Position numbers and translations under genes: made by a program
Assembly: GCA_015494385.1 (NCBI GenBank)
Contig: WGBJ01000027.1
Coordinates: forward strand, 1-7,318
Direction of reading: 5' to 3'
DNA length: 7,318 bases
From: Marinosulfonomonas sp.
Lineage (GTDB): Bacteria; Pseudomonadota; Alphaproteobacteria; Rhodobacterales; Rhodobacteraceae
Notes under the pieces: generated by a model
Databases searched by the model: none
What the model was told of the DNA's origin: nothing
Seen by the model: only the letters and a program-made list of their open reading frames with translations
Shown: one piece after another, positions 1 through 5,585 of the stretch
Layout of the letters: every line of letters starts with the position of its first letter
How positions within the stretch are numbered: position 1 is the first letter of the stretch

Positions 1-186
1 CTCGAGGTTGACGATTTTGACCTGATAGCCAATTTTCTCCATTTCCTGCGCCCAGGCGGTACAGCAGCCGCAGGACGGGTTCTTGAATACCGTCATCAGA
101 TGGTTGTCGGCAACGGCTGGCAGTGCGGAAAATCCGACTCCCAAGCCGAGAATTGCAGCAAGAAATCCGGGACGGAAGGCTTTCAT
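1..186 (-). CDS. DUF411 family periplasmic metal (copper)-binding protein, partial
   Basis: This is the N-terminal 62 residues of a minus-strand gene whose 3' end lies beyond the left window edge. The start codon is at 186-184, preceded by AGGAG about 8 nt upstream. Residues 1-26 form a typical Sec signal peptide: a basic start, a hydrophobic core rich in A, L, G and F, and an AVA cleavage site before DN. The mature part opens with TVFKNPSCGCCTAW, followed by a helix and then GYQVKIVNLE. This is the hallmark start of DUF411 proteins, thioredoxin-like small proteins with a CGCC motif (here C39, C41, C42). Members are often found near copper-resistance genes and are thought to bind or hand over Cu(I) in the periplasm. 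That role comes from family knowledge; no copper gene is visible here. It lies 93 nt downstream of the VWA gene on the same strand and probably has its own promoter. Confidence 0.88.
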   Translation of the reverse strand, partial: MKAFRPGFLAAILGLGVGFSALPAVADNHLMTVFKNPSCGCCTAWAQEMEKIGYQVKIVNLE

Positions 187-279
187 AGGTTCTCTCCTGT
201 GGACAAGATACGGTGTAAGGGTACGCAGGCATCGCACAATAGGCAATGGCGATAACCTGATCGTGTAGTGGGGGCAGGA
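187..279. other. Intergenic region between the VWA gene and the DUF411 gene
   Basis: This 93-nt gap separates two tandem minus-strand genes. It holds the DUF411 Shine-Dalgarno sequence (AGGAG on the minus strand). There is a weak minus-strand -10-like TATCTT about 25 nt before the start codon, but I could not match it to a good -35. No hairpin with a T-tract marks the end of the upstream gene, so read-through cannot be excluded. I see no clear MerR/CueR-type operator. Confidence 0.4.
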
Positions 280-1464
280 TCACCGCCCCAGCGCCTTCAT
301 GCCTCTTGTAATCCCCTCAAGCGTCATGGGCACCATCCGGTCCTCGAAAATCTCGCGGATCATGGCGATCGAATGGGTATATTGCCAGTGTTCGGGCGGC
401 AGCGGGTTGATCCACAGGTTGTCGGGCCATTTTTCACGGGCGCGGCGTAGCCAGGTTTCGCCGGTTTCCTCGTTCCAGTGTTCATTCGCCCCGCCGCGAT
501 AGGCGATTTCATAAGGCGACATCGAGGCATCGCCAACAAAGATGCATTTATAATCCGGCCCGTAGGTGCGCAAAACCTCCCAAGTCGGGATCTGGTGGTT
601 CCAGCGGCGCGCGTTGTCTTTCCACACGCCTTCATACAGGCAATTGTGGAAGTAATAGTATTCCATATGCTTGAATTCGGCGCGGGCGGCGGAAAACAGC
701 TCTTCAACAATCTTGATATGCGGGTCCATTGATCCGCCAACATCCAGAAACAGCAGGATTTTCACCGCATTGCGCCGTTCAGGACGGGTTTTCACATCCA
801 GATAGCCATGTTCGGCGGTCGCGCGGATAGTGCCGTCCAGATCCAGTTCTTCATGGGCACCATCACGGGCCCAGTTGCGTAGGCGTTTCAGGGCAACTTT
901 GATGTTGCGGGTGCCCAGTTCCACGCTGTCGTCAAGGTTTCTGAAATCGCGCCGGTCCCAGACTTTGACGGCCCGCTGGTGGCGCGAGCGGTCCTGCCCG
1001 ATGCGCACGCCTTCGGGGTTGTAGCCATAGGCGCCAAAGGGCGAGGTGCCAGCGGTGCCGATCCATTTACTGCCGCCCTGATGGCGTTTTTCCTGCTCTT
1101 TCAAGCGCTCTTTCAGGGTTTCCATCAGTTTGTCAAACCCGCCAAGGGCTTCGATCTCGGCCATTTCTTCGGCGCTCAGGTGCTTCTCCGCCATTTTCTC
1201 CAGCCAGTCGGCGGGAATATCGACCGCATTCAGAACATCGTCAAAGCTGATATGCTCCAGCCCCTCGAATGTGGCGGCAAAGGCGCGGTCGAACTTGTCC
1301 AGATGGCGTTCGTCTTTGACCATGGCGGTGCGGGCAAGGTAGTAGAAGCCTTCGACATCATAGGTGACAAGGCCGCGTTTCATGCCCTCGAGAAAGGCCA
1401 GAAATTCGCGCATGCTGACAGGCACATCGGCACTGCGCAGGTTTTCAAAGAAACGCAGGAACAT
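280..1464 (-). CDS. CoxE-like VWA domain protein, partner of a MoxR ATPase
   Basis: The protein has 394 residues. The first 120 residues are helical and match the N-terminus of CoxE-like proteins. The linker (about 120-165) is rich in K, Q, G and R. The C-terminal von Willebrand A domain begins near residue 233 with KILLFLDVGGSMDPH. The metal site is therefore D241-x-G243-x-S245 rather than the usual DxSxS, and a second conserved stretch, GDASMSP, lies at 311-317. There is no signal peptide or membrane segment, so it should be cytoplasmic. CoxE-like proteins work with MoxR AAA+ ATPases; in carboxydotrophs CoxD and CoxE help mature the CO dehydrogenase metal centre. In this window the only MoxR gene is at 4046-4885, and no CO dehydrogenase gene is present. 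The start is 6 nt after the small membrane-protein stop. Its AGGGG Shine-Dalgarno lies inside the last codons of that gene, which suggests translational coupling. The client is unknown. Confidence 0.87.
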   Translation of the reverse strand: MFLRFFENLRSADVPVSMREFLAFLEGMKRGLVTYDVEGFYYLARTAMVKDERHLDKFDRAFAATFEGLEHISFDDVLNAVDIPADWLEKMAEKHLSAEEMAEIEALGGFDKLMETLKERLKEQEKRHQGGSKWIGTAGTSPFGAYGYNPEGVRIGQDRSRHQRAVKVWDRRDFRNLDDSVELGTRNIKVALKRLRNWARDGAHEELDLDGTIRATAEHGYLDVKTRPERRNAVKILLFLDVGGSMDPHIKIVEELFSAARAEFKHMEYYYFHNCLYEGVWKDNARRWNHQIPTWEVLRTYGPDYKCIFVGDASMSPYEIAYRGGANEHWNEETGETWLRRAREKWPDNLWINPLPPEHWQYTHSIAMIREIFEDRMVPMTLEGITRGMKALGR

Positions 1465-1470
1465 GGGCGC

Positions 1471-1638
1471 TTACACCCCTCGCGCGGTATAGATGGTATA
1501 GAACAGGGCAATCAGGCCGAAAATCAGTATATAGACAACCACATATTGCGCGATGTCCTTGACGTTGCCGCCTTTGCGCATGGCGTGATAAGCGCCAAGG
1601 CCGGCACCGAACAGGGCAGCGAAATAGATGAGCAGCAT
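1471..1638 (-). CDS. Small two-helix membrane protein, unknown function
   Basis: This is a 55-residue ORF, from ATG at 1638-1636 to TAA at 1473-1471. It has a good Shine-Dalgarno (GAGGA, minus strand 1647-1643) four bases before the start. Residues 1-18 (MLLIYFAALFGAGLGAYH) form one hydrophobic helix. A short basic loop with RKGGNVKD follows, and residues 30-50 form a second helix rich in V, I, L, F and Y, ending TIYTARGV. The positive charge of the loop suggests it stays cytoplasmic, with both ends outside (positive-inside rule; inference). It sits 24 nt after the DUF2927 gene and 6 nt before the VWA gene, so it is almost certainly cotranscribed with them. I do not recognise a characterised family. 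A membrane anchor or adaptor for the VWA protein is possible but speculative. Confidence 0.8.
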   Translation of the reverse strand: MLLIYFAALFGAGLGAYHAMRKGGNVKDIAQYVVVYILIFGLIALFYTIYTARGV

Positions 1639-1662
1639 GGTGTCCTCGTCAGGTTTCTGTTT

Positions 1663-3024
1663 TTACTTTGGCGTCAGGGCAGCGATGCCCGCAAGCCGGT
1701 CAAGCGCGGCCTTTTTGCTGCCAAAGGCATAACGTGCCCACCCCAGACTGTCGAGCCGCACTTCACGCGCCTCGGCGGTGTGGTTTTGCAAATCCAGCGC
1801 CTCGGCCTTGATCATCAGCACCATCGACAGGGTGACAGCATCCTGTGCCTGCAACAGGGCGGGCAGGCTGCTGTTGACCTGATTGATGGCAATCTGGGCA
1901 TCACCGTCACTTAGGGAAATGGCCGCCAGCTGCATGGTGACCTGCGCGGCCTGAAGGCGCATTTCGGGGCGACCGCGAAAGATTGCCAAGGCCTCGTGAA
2001 AGGCGCTGCGGGCAAGGCCGGCATCCTGGGCAAGGGTCAGGCGGCCCAGTTTATGCAGGCTGAATCCGGTGCGCACGTCTGCCCAGCCGTGGTTGCGGGC
2101 GATTGCGACGGCGCGCATGGCGGCGGCACGCCGCACCGGATGGCTTTTGGCGGGGTTGATGGCCAGACGTATGGCATTTTCCCAGTTTTTGGGCGTTGCG
2201 CTGACGGGGGCATGGCCCGAGGCAAATCCACCCGCCGGATTCAGTCGGGCCAGAATGCGGGGCAGGGCGGCAGCGGCCTGTTGGCGGGTCATGCCGTTGT
2301 GCAGGTCGGGTGCGTAATAGGCGCGCAGCACCAGCATATCGAAACCGGTCAGGATGGAATGGTAATTGTCATCGTTGAAAATGCTGTCGGGCAGGCGGAA
2401 CAGATCGTTCAGCGGGCCAAGGGCCTGCGCCAGTTCCTCGTGCAGGCAGTCGCGCATTTCCTGTGGACTGACGTTATCGGGGATGAAAATGGCCATGCGG
2501 GTGCGTTTGCGCAGGGTTTTCCAGTTGGTGACACTGCTGCGCCTGAGCCTGCGGAAATCCCCCCAGTCGGAAACACCGGGCACAACAAAACAGGCCGCAT
2601 TGGGGCGCAGATGTTTGAACTGCCTGCCGGGCACCGTATTGATCGAGATATTCGCCGTTTTTGCCGCCGGCACCCGCCGGATGTCGATGCCTGCCTCATT
2701 GCGCAGTCGCGACAAAAGAGCGTTCAGATCTGTTGAAAGCGTGGCGGGCGCGGTGCCATTGATGCGCACGCTGACCGGTTCTTCAAAGCGGGTCATAAAG
2801 GGCAGGGGCTGCCCGTTTTCCAGTTGAAACGACAGGTCCAGAAAATCCTGCGCGATTTCGCTGTTGCTGCGGGTTGGCGGGCGGACATGGGCCGGCCCGA
2901 ACTGCTTCATGGGGGGCATTGAACCCGTGTAGCTGCTGCTTTGCTGTGTTGTCCGGTTATGGGATGTCGGTGCGGGCGCGCATGCCACAAGCGCAAGAAA
3001 CGGCAACAGAAACAGAAAACGCAT
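1663..3024 (-). CDS. DUF2927 domain lipoprotein with C-terminal helical repeats
   Basis: The protein has 453 residues. Residues 1-15 are a lipoprotein signal peptide (hydrophobic core and lipobox LVAC, lipidated Cys15), followed by a Ser/Thr/Gln/Pro-rich tether to about residue 50. The acidic residue that would retain it in the inner membrane is absent after the Cys, so the outer membrane is likelier (E. coli rule; inference). Residues about 55-265 match DUF2927, including FMTRFEEPVSVRING, NAACFVVPG and the signature HEELAQALGPLND (195-207) followed by DSIFNDD. The signature resembles a zincin HExxH helix with Gln200 in place of the second His. Residues about 280-450 are Ala/Leu-rich paired helices resembling TPR repeats, probably a protein-binding platform. 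It starts 5 nt after the acetyltransferase stop. Its Shine-Dalgarno (AAAGG) overlaps the end of that gene, so translation is probably coupled. DUF2927 has no established biochemical role. Confidence 0.85.
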   Translation of the reverse strand: MRFLFLLPFLALVACAPAPTSHNRTTQQSSSYTGSMPPMKQFGPAHVRPPTRSNSEIAQDFLDLSFQLENGQPLPFMTRFEEPVSVRINGTAPATLSTDLNALLSRLRNEAGIDIRRVPAAKTANISINTVPGRQFKHLRPNAACFVVPGVSDWGDFRRLRRSSVTNWKTLRKRTRMAIFIPDNVSPQEMRDCLHEELAQALGPLNDLFRLPDSIFNDDNYHSILTGFDMLVLRAYYAPDLHNGMTRQQAAAALPRILARLNPAGGFASGHAPVSATPKNWENAIRLAINPAKSHPVRRAAAMRAVAIARNHGWADVRTGFSLHKLGRLTLAQDAGLARSAFHEALAIFRGRPEMRLQAAQVTMQLAAISLSDGDAQIAINQVNSSLPALLQAQDAVTLSMVLMIKAEALDLQNHTAEAREVRLDSLGWARYAFGSKKAALDRLAGIAALTPK

Positions 3025-3029
3025 ACAGG

Positions 3030-3485
3030 TTACGGCCTTTGATACTTGATAAACGGGGTCAGGACCGCGATGCGGTCGTATAGTTTGCGGGCCTCTGTGT
3101 TGAAATCCTGTGTCAGCCAGTAAACGGCAGGGGCACCGGCTGCGTCGGCTGCCGCATAGACGCCTTCGATCAGGGCGCGGCCAATGCCTTTGCCACGCAC
3201 ATTCGGGTCGGCATAGAGGTCTTGCAAATAACAGGTGTTTTCGATTTTCCAGCCGTGGCGGTGGAACAGGTAATGGGTCAGGCCAACCAGCTTGCCTTCC
3301 AGTTCGGCCACCAAGCCGTTGAAATCCTGCGGATCATCGCCCAGAAGGCGGGCAAAACTGCTGACGTAAACCTCTTCGGGTACCGATGTTTCGTAAAACA
3401 CCAGATAATCATGCCAAAGGCGGCGCCACTGGTCTTCGTCAGCGGCCGTTAGCGGGCGGATGACAAGTGCGGAATCGGCAGCCAT
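3030..3485 (-). CDS. GNAT family N-acetyltransferase
   Basis: The protein has 151 residues, a normal length for a single-domain GNAT enzyme, which transfers an acetyl group from acetyl-CoA to an amine. After ALVIRPLTAADEDQWRRLW (beta 1 and helix 1), the acetyl-CoA motif A appears as LQDLYADPNVRGKGIGRALI (about 88-107), which contains the R-G-K-G-I-G pyrophosphate loop. The later WLTQDFNTEARKLYDRI (motif B) ends with the Tyr of the LY pair, often the general acid. The overall pattern resembles the Hpa2-like subgroup of polyamine or small-molecule acetyltransferases, but the substrate cannot be deduced. It has no signal peptide and is cytoplasmic. It is the first gene of the left-hand minus-strand operon. 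An AGGG lies 11 nt upstream of the ATG, a rather long spacing. A minus-strand -10-like TAAAAT is at 3508-3503. Confidence 0.88.
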   Translation of the reverse strand: MAADSALVIRPLTAADEDQWRRLWHDYLVFYETSVPEEVYVSSFARLLGDDPQDFNGLVAELEGKLVGLTHYLFHRHGWKIENTCYLQDLYADPNVRGKGIGRALIEGVYAAADAAGAPAVYWLTQDFNTEARKLYDRIAVLTPFIKYQRP

Positions 3486-3502
3486 TTACACGTTTTCCCT
3501 GG

Positions 3503-3508
3503 ATTTTA
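3503..3508 (-). promoter_or_regulatory. Candidate -10 box for the GNAT-DUF2927-VWA operon
   Basis: On the minus strand, positions 3508-3503 read TAAAAT, which matches TATAAT at 5 of 6 positions and lies about 18 nt upstream of the acetyltransferase start codon. The only -35-like hexamer upstream is TTAGAC, at a short spacing of 15. The call therefore rests mainly on the -10 and on its position. Confidence 0.35.
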
Positions 3509-3543
3509 TCATTTAATGTCCAAGTCTAACGGCAGCAGGGTGG

Positions 3544-3573
3544 CAATGGCAATCGCCATGTTTGTTGCCATTG
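3544..3573. repeat. Nested inverted repeat, candidate operator
   Basis: A 9-bp perfect inverted repeat, CAATGGCAA (3544-3552) and TTGCCATTG (3565-3573), is separated by 12 bp. Inside it is a second, overlapping palindrome, ATGGC-AATC-GCCAT (3546-3559). The left arm also belongs to a short tandem repeat, TGGCAA-TGGCAA (3541-3552). It lies between the acetyltransferase operon and the secreted-protein gene, about 12 bp before the -35 of the latter, where a repressor or activator could act on both. The two palindromes share bases, so as RNA they would be alternative hairpins. Confidence 0.5.
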
Positions 3574-3584
3574 GGCACCACAGC

Positions 3585-3613
3585 TTGAACTAGAGGGTGT
3601 CGTTGCTTACATT
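3585..3613 (+). promoter_or_regulatory. Probable sigma70 promoter of the secreted Cys-rich protein gene
   Basis: A -35 box TTGAAC (3585-3590, 4 of 6 matches) and a -10 box TACATT (3608-3613, 4 of 6) are spaced by exactly 17 bp. They sit on the plus strand 64 bp before the start codon at 3678. Transcription would begin near 3620 and leave a leader of about 58 nt. The inverted repeat at 3544-3573 lies just upstream, a normal position for an activator or repressor site. Confidence 0.5.
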
Positions 3614-3677
3614 GGGGCGAAGGTGATTTTCGTTGGACGCCGAAGAATCGCTCTTTTTATTTACGGAGTGAACAATA

Positions 3678-4004
3678 ATGAGCATTATGAAAATTCTCGG
3701 TCTTGGCGCGGCATTGCTTGTGTCAAGTGTGGGCGGCGCGCTGGCGGGTGGTTGTGTTTCGGACAATAAGGATCTGGATGAATTCACCAATAACTGTCCT
3801 TATGATGTCATCATTGCCTACAGAACCGTCGGTGGCGGCTGTTTTGAGGTCGATCCGGCCATCTTCAAACTGGCCTCGGGCAAAAGCTCGGTTCAGCCGC
3901 TGCTTTCGACAAGCTGCGGGAACGGGAACACTTTTAATGTCGAGTGGAAATCCTGCAATCTGGCCGAATACGAAAAAGGCAACTGCAAGCTGGATTTCAA
4001 CTAG
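3678..4004 (+). CDS. Small secreted cysteine-rich protein, unknown function
   Basis: The protein has 108 residues. The chosen ATG has GGAG (3665-3668) nine bases upstream. An in-frame ATG three codons later is too far from that site to be preferred. Residues 1-23 are a Sec signal peptide ending in ALA before GGC. The mature protein of about 85 residues contains exactly six cysteines (26, 40, 55, 80, 93, 103), which would allow three disulfide bonds in the periplasm or outside the cell. The core (LDEFTNNCPYDVIIAY, then GGGCF, then STSCGNG, then EWKSC) looks like a small beta-rich domain. I do not recognise a named family. It is a single gene on the plus strand among minus-strand neighbours, with its own promoter. 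Its composition (about 50-55% GC in the lines sampled) is lower than that of the flanking core genes. It converges on moxR with a 41-nt gap and no convincing terminator. Confidence 0.8.
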   Translation: MSIMKILGLGAALLVSSVGGALAGGCVSDNKDLDEFTNNCPYDVIIAYRTVGGGCFEVDPAIFKLASGKSSVQPLLSTSCGNGNTFNVEWKSCNLAEYEKGNCKLDFN

Positions 4005-4045
4005 GATTGATGCCCTGTCGTCCACCCGTGTTGGCATAGCGGTGC

Positions 4046-4885
4046 TTACCGCTGCCCCCGCGCCATAAACGCCAGCCGTTCAAACAGATGCACATCCTGT
4101 TCGTTCTTTAGCAATGCGCCATGCAGTTTTGGCAGGGCATTTGCCCCGTCGCGTTTCAGGTCTTCGGCAGACAGATCCTCGGCCAATAGCAGTTTCAGCC
4201 AGTCCAGAACCTCGCTGGTGGACGGTTTTTTCTTCAACCCCGCCGTTTCGCGCAATTCATAGAACTGGGTCAGGGCGGTTGTCAGCAGCGCATCTTTCAG
4301 CCCCGGATGATGCACCTCGACGATCTTTTTCATCGTCTCCATGTCGGGAAACCGGATGTAGTGAAAGAAACAGCGGCGCAGGAAGGCATCCGGCAGTTCC
4401 TTTTCGTTGTTCGAGGTGATGATCACGATCGGGCGCACGCGCGCGCGGATGGTTTCATTGGTTTCGTAGACGTGGAACTCCATCTTGTCCAATTCCTGCA
4501 ACAGGTCATTGGGGAATTCGATGTCGGCCTTGTCGATCTCGTCAATCAGCAGAACGACTTTGTTTTCAGCCTCGAACGCTTGCCACAGTTTGCCTTTGCG
4601 GATGTAGTTTTTCACATCATGCACCCGTTCCTCGCCCAACTGGCTGTCGCGCAGGCGGGAAACGGCGTCATATTCATACAGCCCCTGTTGCGCGCGGGTG
4701 GTGGATTTGATGTGCCACTCGATCATCGGCAGATCCAGCGATTGTGCCACCTGCCGGGCCAGCTCGGTTTTGCCGGTGCCCGGTTCCCCTTTGACCAGCA
4801 GCGGGCGTTCCAGTGTGACGGCGGCATTTACAGCGACGGTCAGGTCGTCGGTGGCTACATAGGTATCGGTCGAGGTAAATTTCAT
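4046..4885 (-). CDS. MoxR-type AAA+ ATPase
   Basis: The protein has 279 residues with the start at the ATG at 4885-4883, where the family usually begins (MKFTSTDTYVATDDL). An in-frame GTG at 4942 would add 19 residues that look non-conserved. Visible motifs are Walker A GEPGTGKT (33-40), Walker B VLLIDEID (111-118), sensor 1 IITSNN (155-160) and a candidate arginine finger in AFLRRC (R170/R171). The C-terminal lid contains PSTSEVLDWLKLL (221-233). MoxR ATPases form hexameric rings and act as chaperones that activate or load metal into client enzymes together with a VWA protein. The CoxE-like VWA protein at 280-1464 is the obvious partner, although it is not adjacent. The protein is cytoplasmic with no membrane segment. 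It is transcribed divergently from dksA. Its ATG has only a weak Shine-Dalgarno (AGTGAAG). Confidence 0.92.
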   Translation of the reverse strand: MKFTSTDTYVATDDLTVAVNAAVTLERPLLVKGEPGTGKTELARQVAQSLDLPMIEWHIKSTTRAQQGLYEYDAVSRLRDSQLGEERVHDVKNYIRKGKLWQAFEAENKVVLLIDEIDKADIEFPNDLLQELDKMEFHVYETNETIRARVRPIVIITSNNEKELPDAFLRRCFFHYIRFPDMETMKKIVEVHHPGLKDALLTTALTQFYELRETAGLKKKPSTSEVLDWLKLLLAEDLSAEDLKRDGANALPKLHGALLKNEQDVHLFERLAFMARGQR

Positions 4886-5069
4886 AAGCTTCACTGCGCC
4901 TGTGTGGTTTGCGATTTGGCCAATACCTATCTGTTTGATCACTTTGCTTCAAGCGGATGAGAATGGGGCGTGACAATAGCGCCGGATTGCACTAGATCAG
5001 CGGCAGGAGTGGGTTCCGGAGGTTAGAATGCGAGATTCGACAGCCAAAGGACTGCAAGAGGGAGAAGGT
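4886..5069. other. Divergent intergenic region between moxR and dksA
   Basis: This 184-bp region must carry the promoters of both moxR (minus) and dksA (plus). I found no pair of -35 and -10 boxes good enough to call. A minus-strand TTGTCA (5 of 6 to the -35 consensus) lacks a matching -10. The 8-bp palindrome TTGGCCAA (4916-4923) and a TGATCA nearby are too short to interpret. The last part may be translated if dksA starts at 5028. Confidence 0.4.
5018..5030 (+). promoter_or_regulatory. Second Shine-Dalgarno and upstream in-frame start of dksA
   Basis: GGAGG (5018-5022) lies five bases before an ATG at 5028-5030 that is in frame with dksA, 14 codons before the family start. The family start at 5070 has its own GGAGAAGG. 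Both are strong ribosome sites, so the extra residues MRDSTAKGLQEGEG may be made, or the upstream start may tune translation. The added residues match nothing I know in DksA. Confidence 0.5.
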
Positions 5070-5492
5070 ATGAAAGCCGAGATTTTCTTGCCAGATGATT
5101 ATAGACCAGCCGAAGACGAGCCGTTCATGAACGACCGTCAGCTGGAGTATTTCCGCCGCAAACTGATTGCGTGGAAAGAAGACATAATGTCCGACGGCAA
5201 AGACACCATTGAACATCTTCAGGATGGCACACGCAATATCCCCGATGTTGCCGACCGCGCATCCGAGGAAACAGACCGCGCGCTGGAATTGCGCACACGC
5301 GATCGCCAGCGCAAGCTGGTGGGCAAGATCGATCAGGCCCTGCGCCGGATTGACGAGGGCGAATTCGGCTATTGTTCCGTTACGGGCGAGCCGATTTCCC
5401 TGAAGCGTCTGGACGCGCGCCCGATTGCCACCATGTCGCTGGAAGCACAAGAACAGCACGAGCGGCGCGAAAAAGTGCACCGTGACGACTGA
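5070..5492 (+). CDS. dksA: DksA, RNA polymerase-binding transcription factor, single-cysteine type
   Basis: The protein has 140 residues from the ATG at 5070, the start typical of the family (MKAEIFLPDDYRP), preceded by GGAGAAGG (5061-5068). DksA enters the RNA polymerase secondary channel and, with ppGpp, redirects transcription during starvation. The two coiled-coil helices run from about 21-55 and 65-95. The tip sequence NIPDVADRASEE keeps the key D59, D62 and A64, equivalent to the E. coli Asp-Asp-Ala tip residues. The globular zinc-finger region is altered. Only C102 (in GYCSVTGEPI) remains of the four zinc cysteines; the second is Thr and the third and fourth are Ser and Ala in ATMSLEAQ. 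Such zinc-independent single-cysteine DksA is known and functional in Rhodobacter sphaeroides. An upstream in-frame ATG at 5028 could give a 154-residue form. A strong terminator follows the gene. Confidence 0.93.
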   Translation: MKAEIFLPDDYRPAEDEPFMNDRQLEYFRRKLIAWKEDIMSDGKDTIEHLQDGTRNIPDVADRASEETDRALELRTRDRQRKLVGKIDQALRRIDEGEFGYCSVTGEPISLKRLDARPIATMSLEAQEQHERREKVHRDD

Positions 5493-5495
5493 TTG

Positions 5496-5509
5496 TTGGT
5501 GTAGATCAA
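5496..5509. promoter_or_regulatory. FNR/CRP-family-like palindrome
   Basis: TTGGT-GTAG-ATCAA differs by one base from the FNR/FnrL consensus TTGAT-N4-ATCAA. It begins four bases after the dksA stop codon and lies 77 bp before the monooxygenase start, so an oxygen- or nitric-oxide-responsive regulator could act on the downstream gene. A -10-like GATAAA lies at 5525-5530, but the spacing is not the classical -41.5 arrangement, so function is uncertain. Confidence 0.35.
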
Positions 5510-5538
5510 CGAAAATGGTTTCGAGATAAAGCATACAG

Positions 5539-5568
5539 GCACCGGGGCGGCGACGCCCCGGTGTTTTT
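5539..5568 (+). terminator. Intrinsic terminator after dksA, GNRA tetraloop
   Basis: The arms CACCGGGGC (5540-5548) and GCCCCGGTG (5555-5563) pair perfectly. A further G5549-C5554 pair closes a GCGA tetraloop (GNRA class), giving a 10-bp GC-rich stem. Five T residues (5564-5568) follow directly. This is a textbook rho-independent terminator for dksA. It sits only 17 nt before the next start codon, so it also lies in any leader of the monooxygenase gene. Confidence 0.9.
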
Positions 5569-5585
5569 GATATGGGGACTTGGCA

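Noticed and set aside
979..1914. A 311-codon plus-strand open frame opposite the VWA, small membrane and DUF2927 genes
   Set aside because: It crosses three convincing minus-strand genes and has no family features; the 246-codon frame at 1996-2736 and the 217-codon frame at 4307-4960 are the same kind of shadow.
4038..4053. Hairpin AGCGGT-GCTT-ACCGCT between the convergent secreted-protein and moxR genes
   Set aside because: The stem is only 6 bp, it covers the moxR stop codon, and there is no T-tract on either strand, so a terminator is not supported.
4916..4923. Palindrome TTGGCCAA in the moxR-dksA gap
   Set aside because: An isolated 8-bp palindrome is too short to separate from chance, and no promoter could be fixed next to it.
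4886..4942. GTG start at 4942 extending MoxR by 19 residues
   Set aside because: The extension does not look like the MoxR family, whose members start at the MKF position, and it has no good ribosome site.
5580..5585. TTG start for the monooxygenase
   Set aside because: The ATG two codons later has better spacing from GGGGA and matches the family start.
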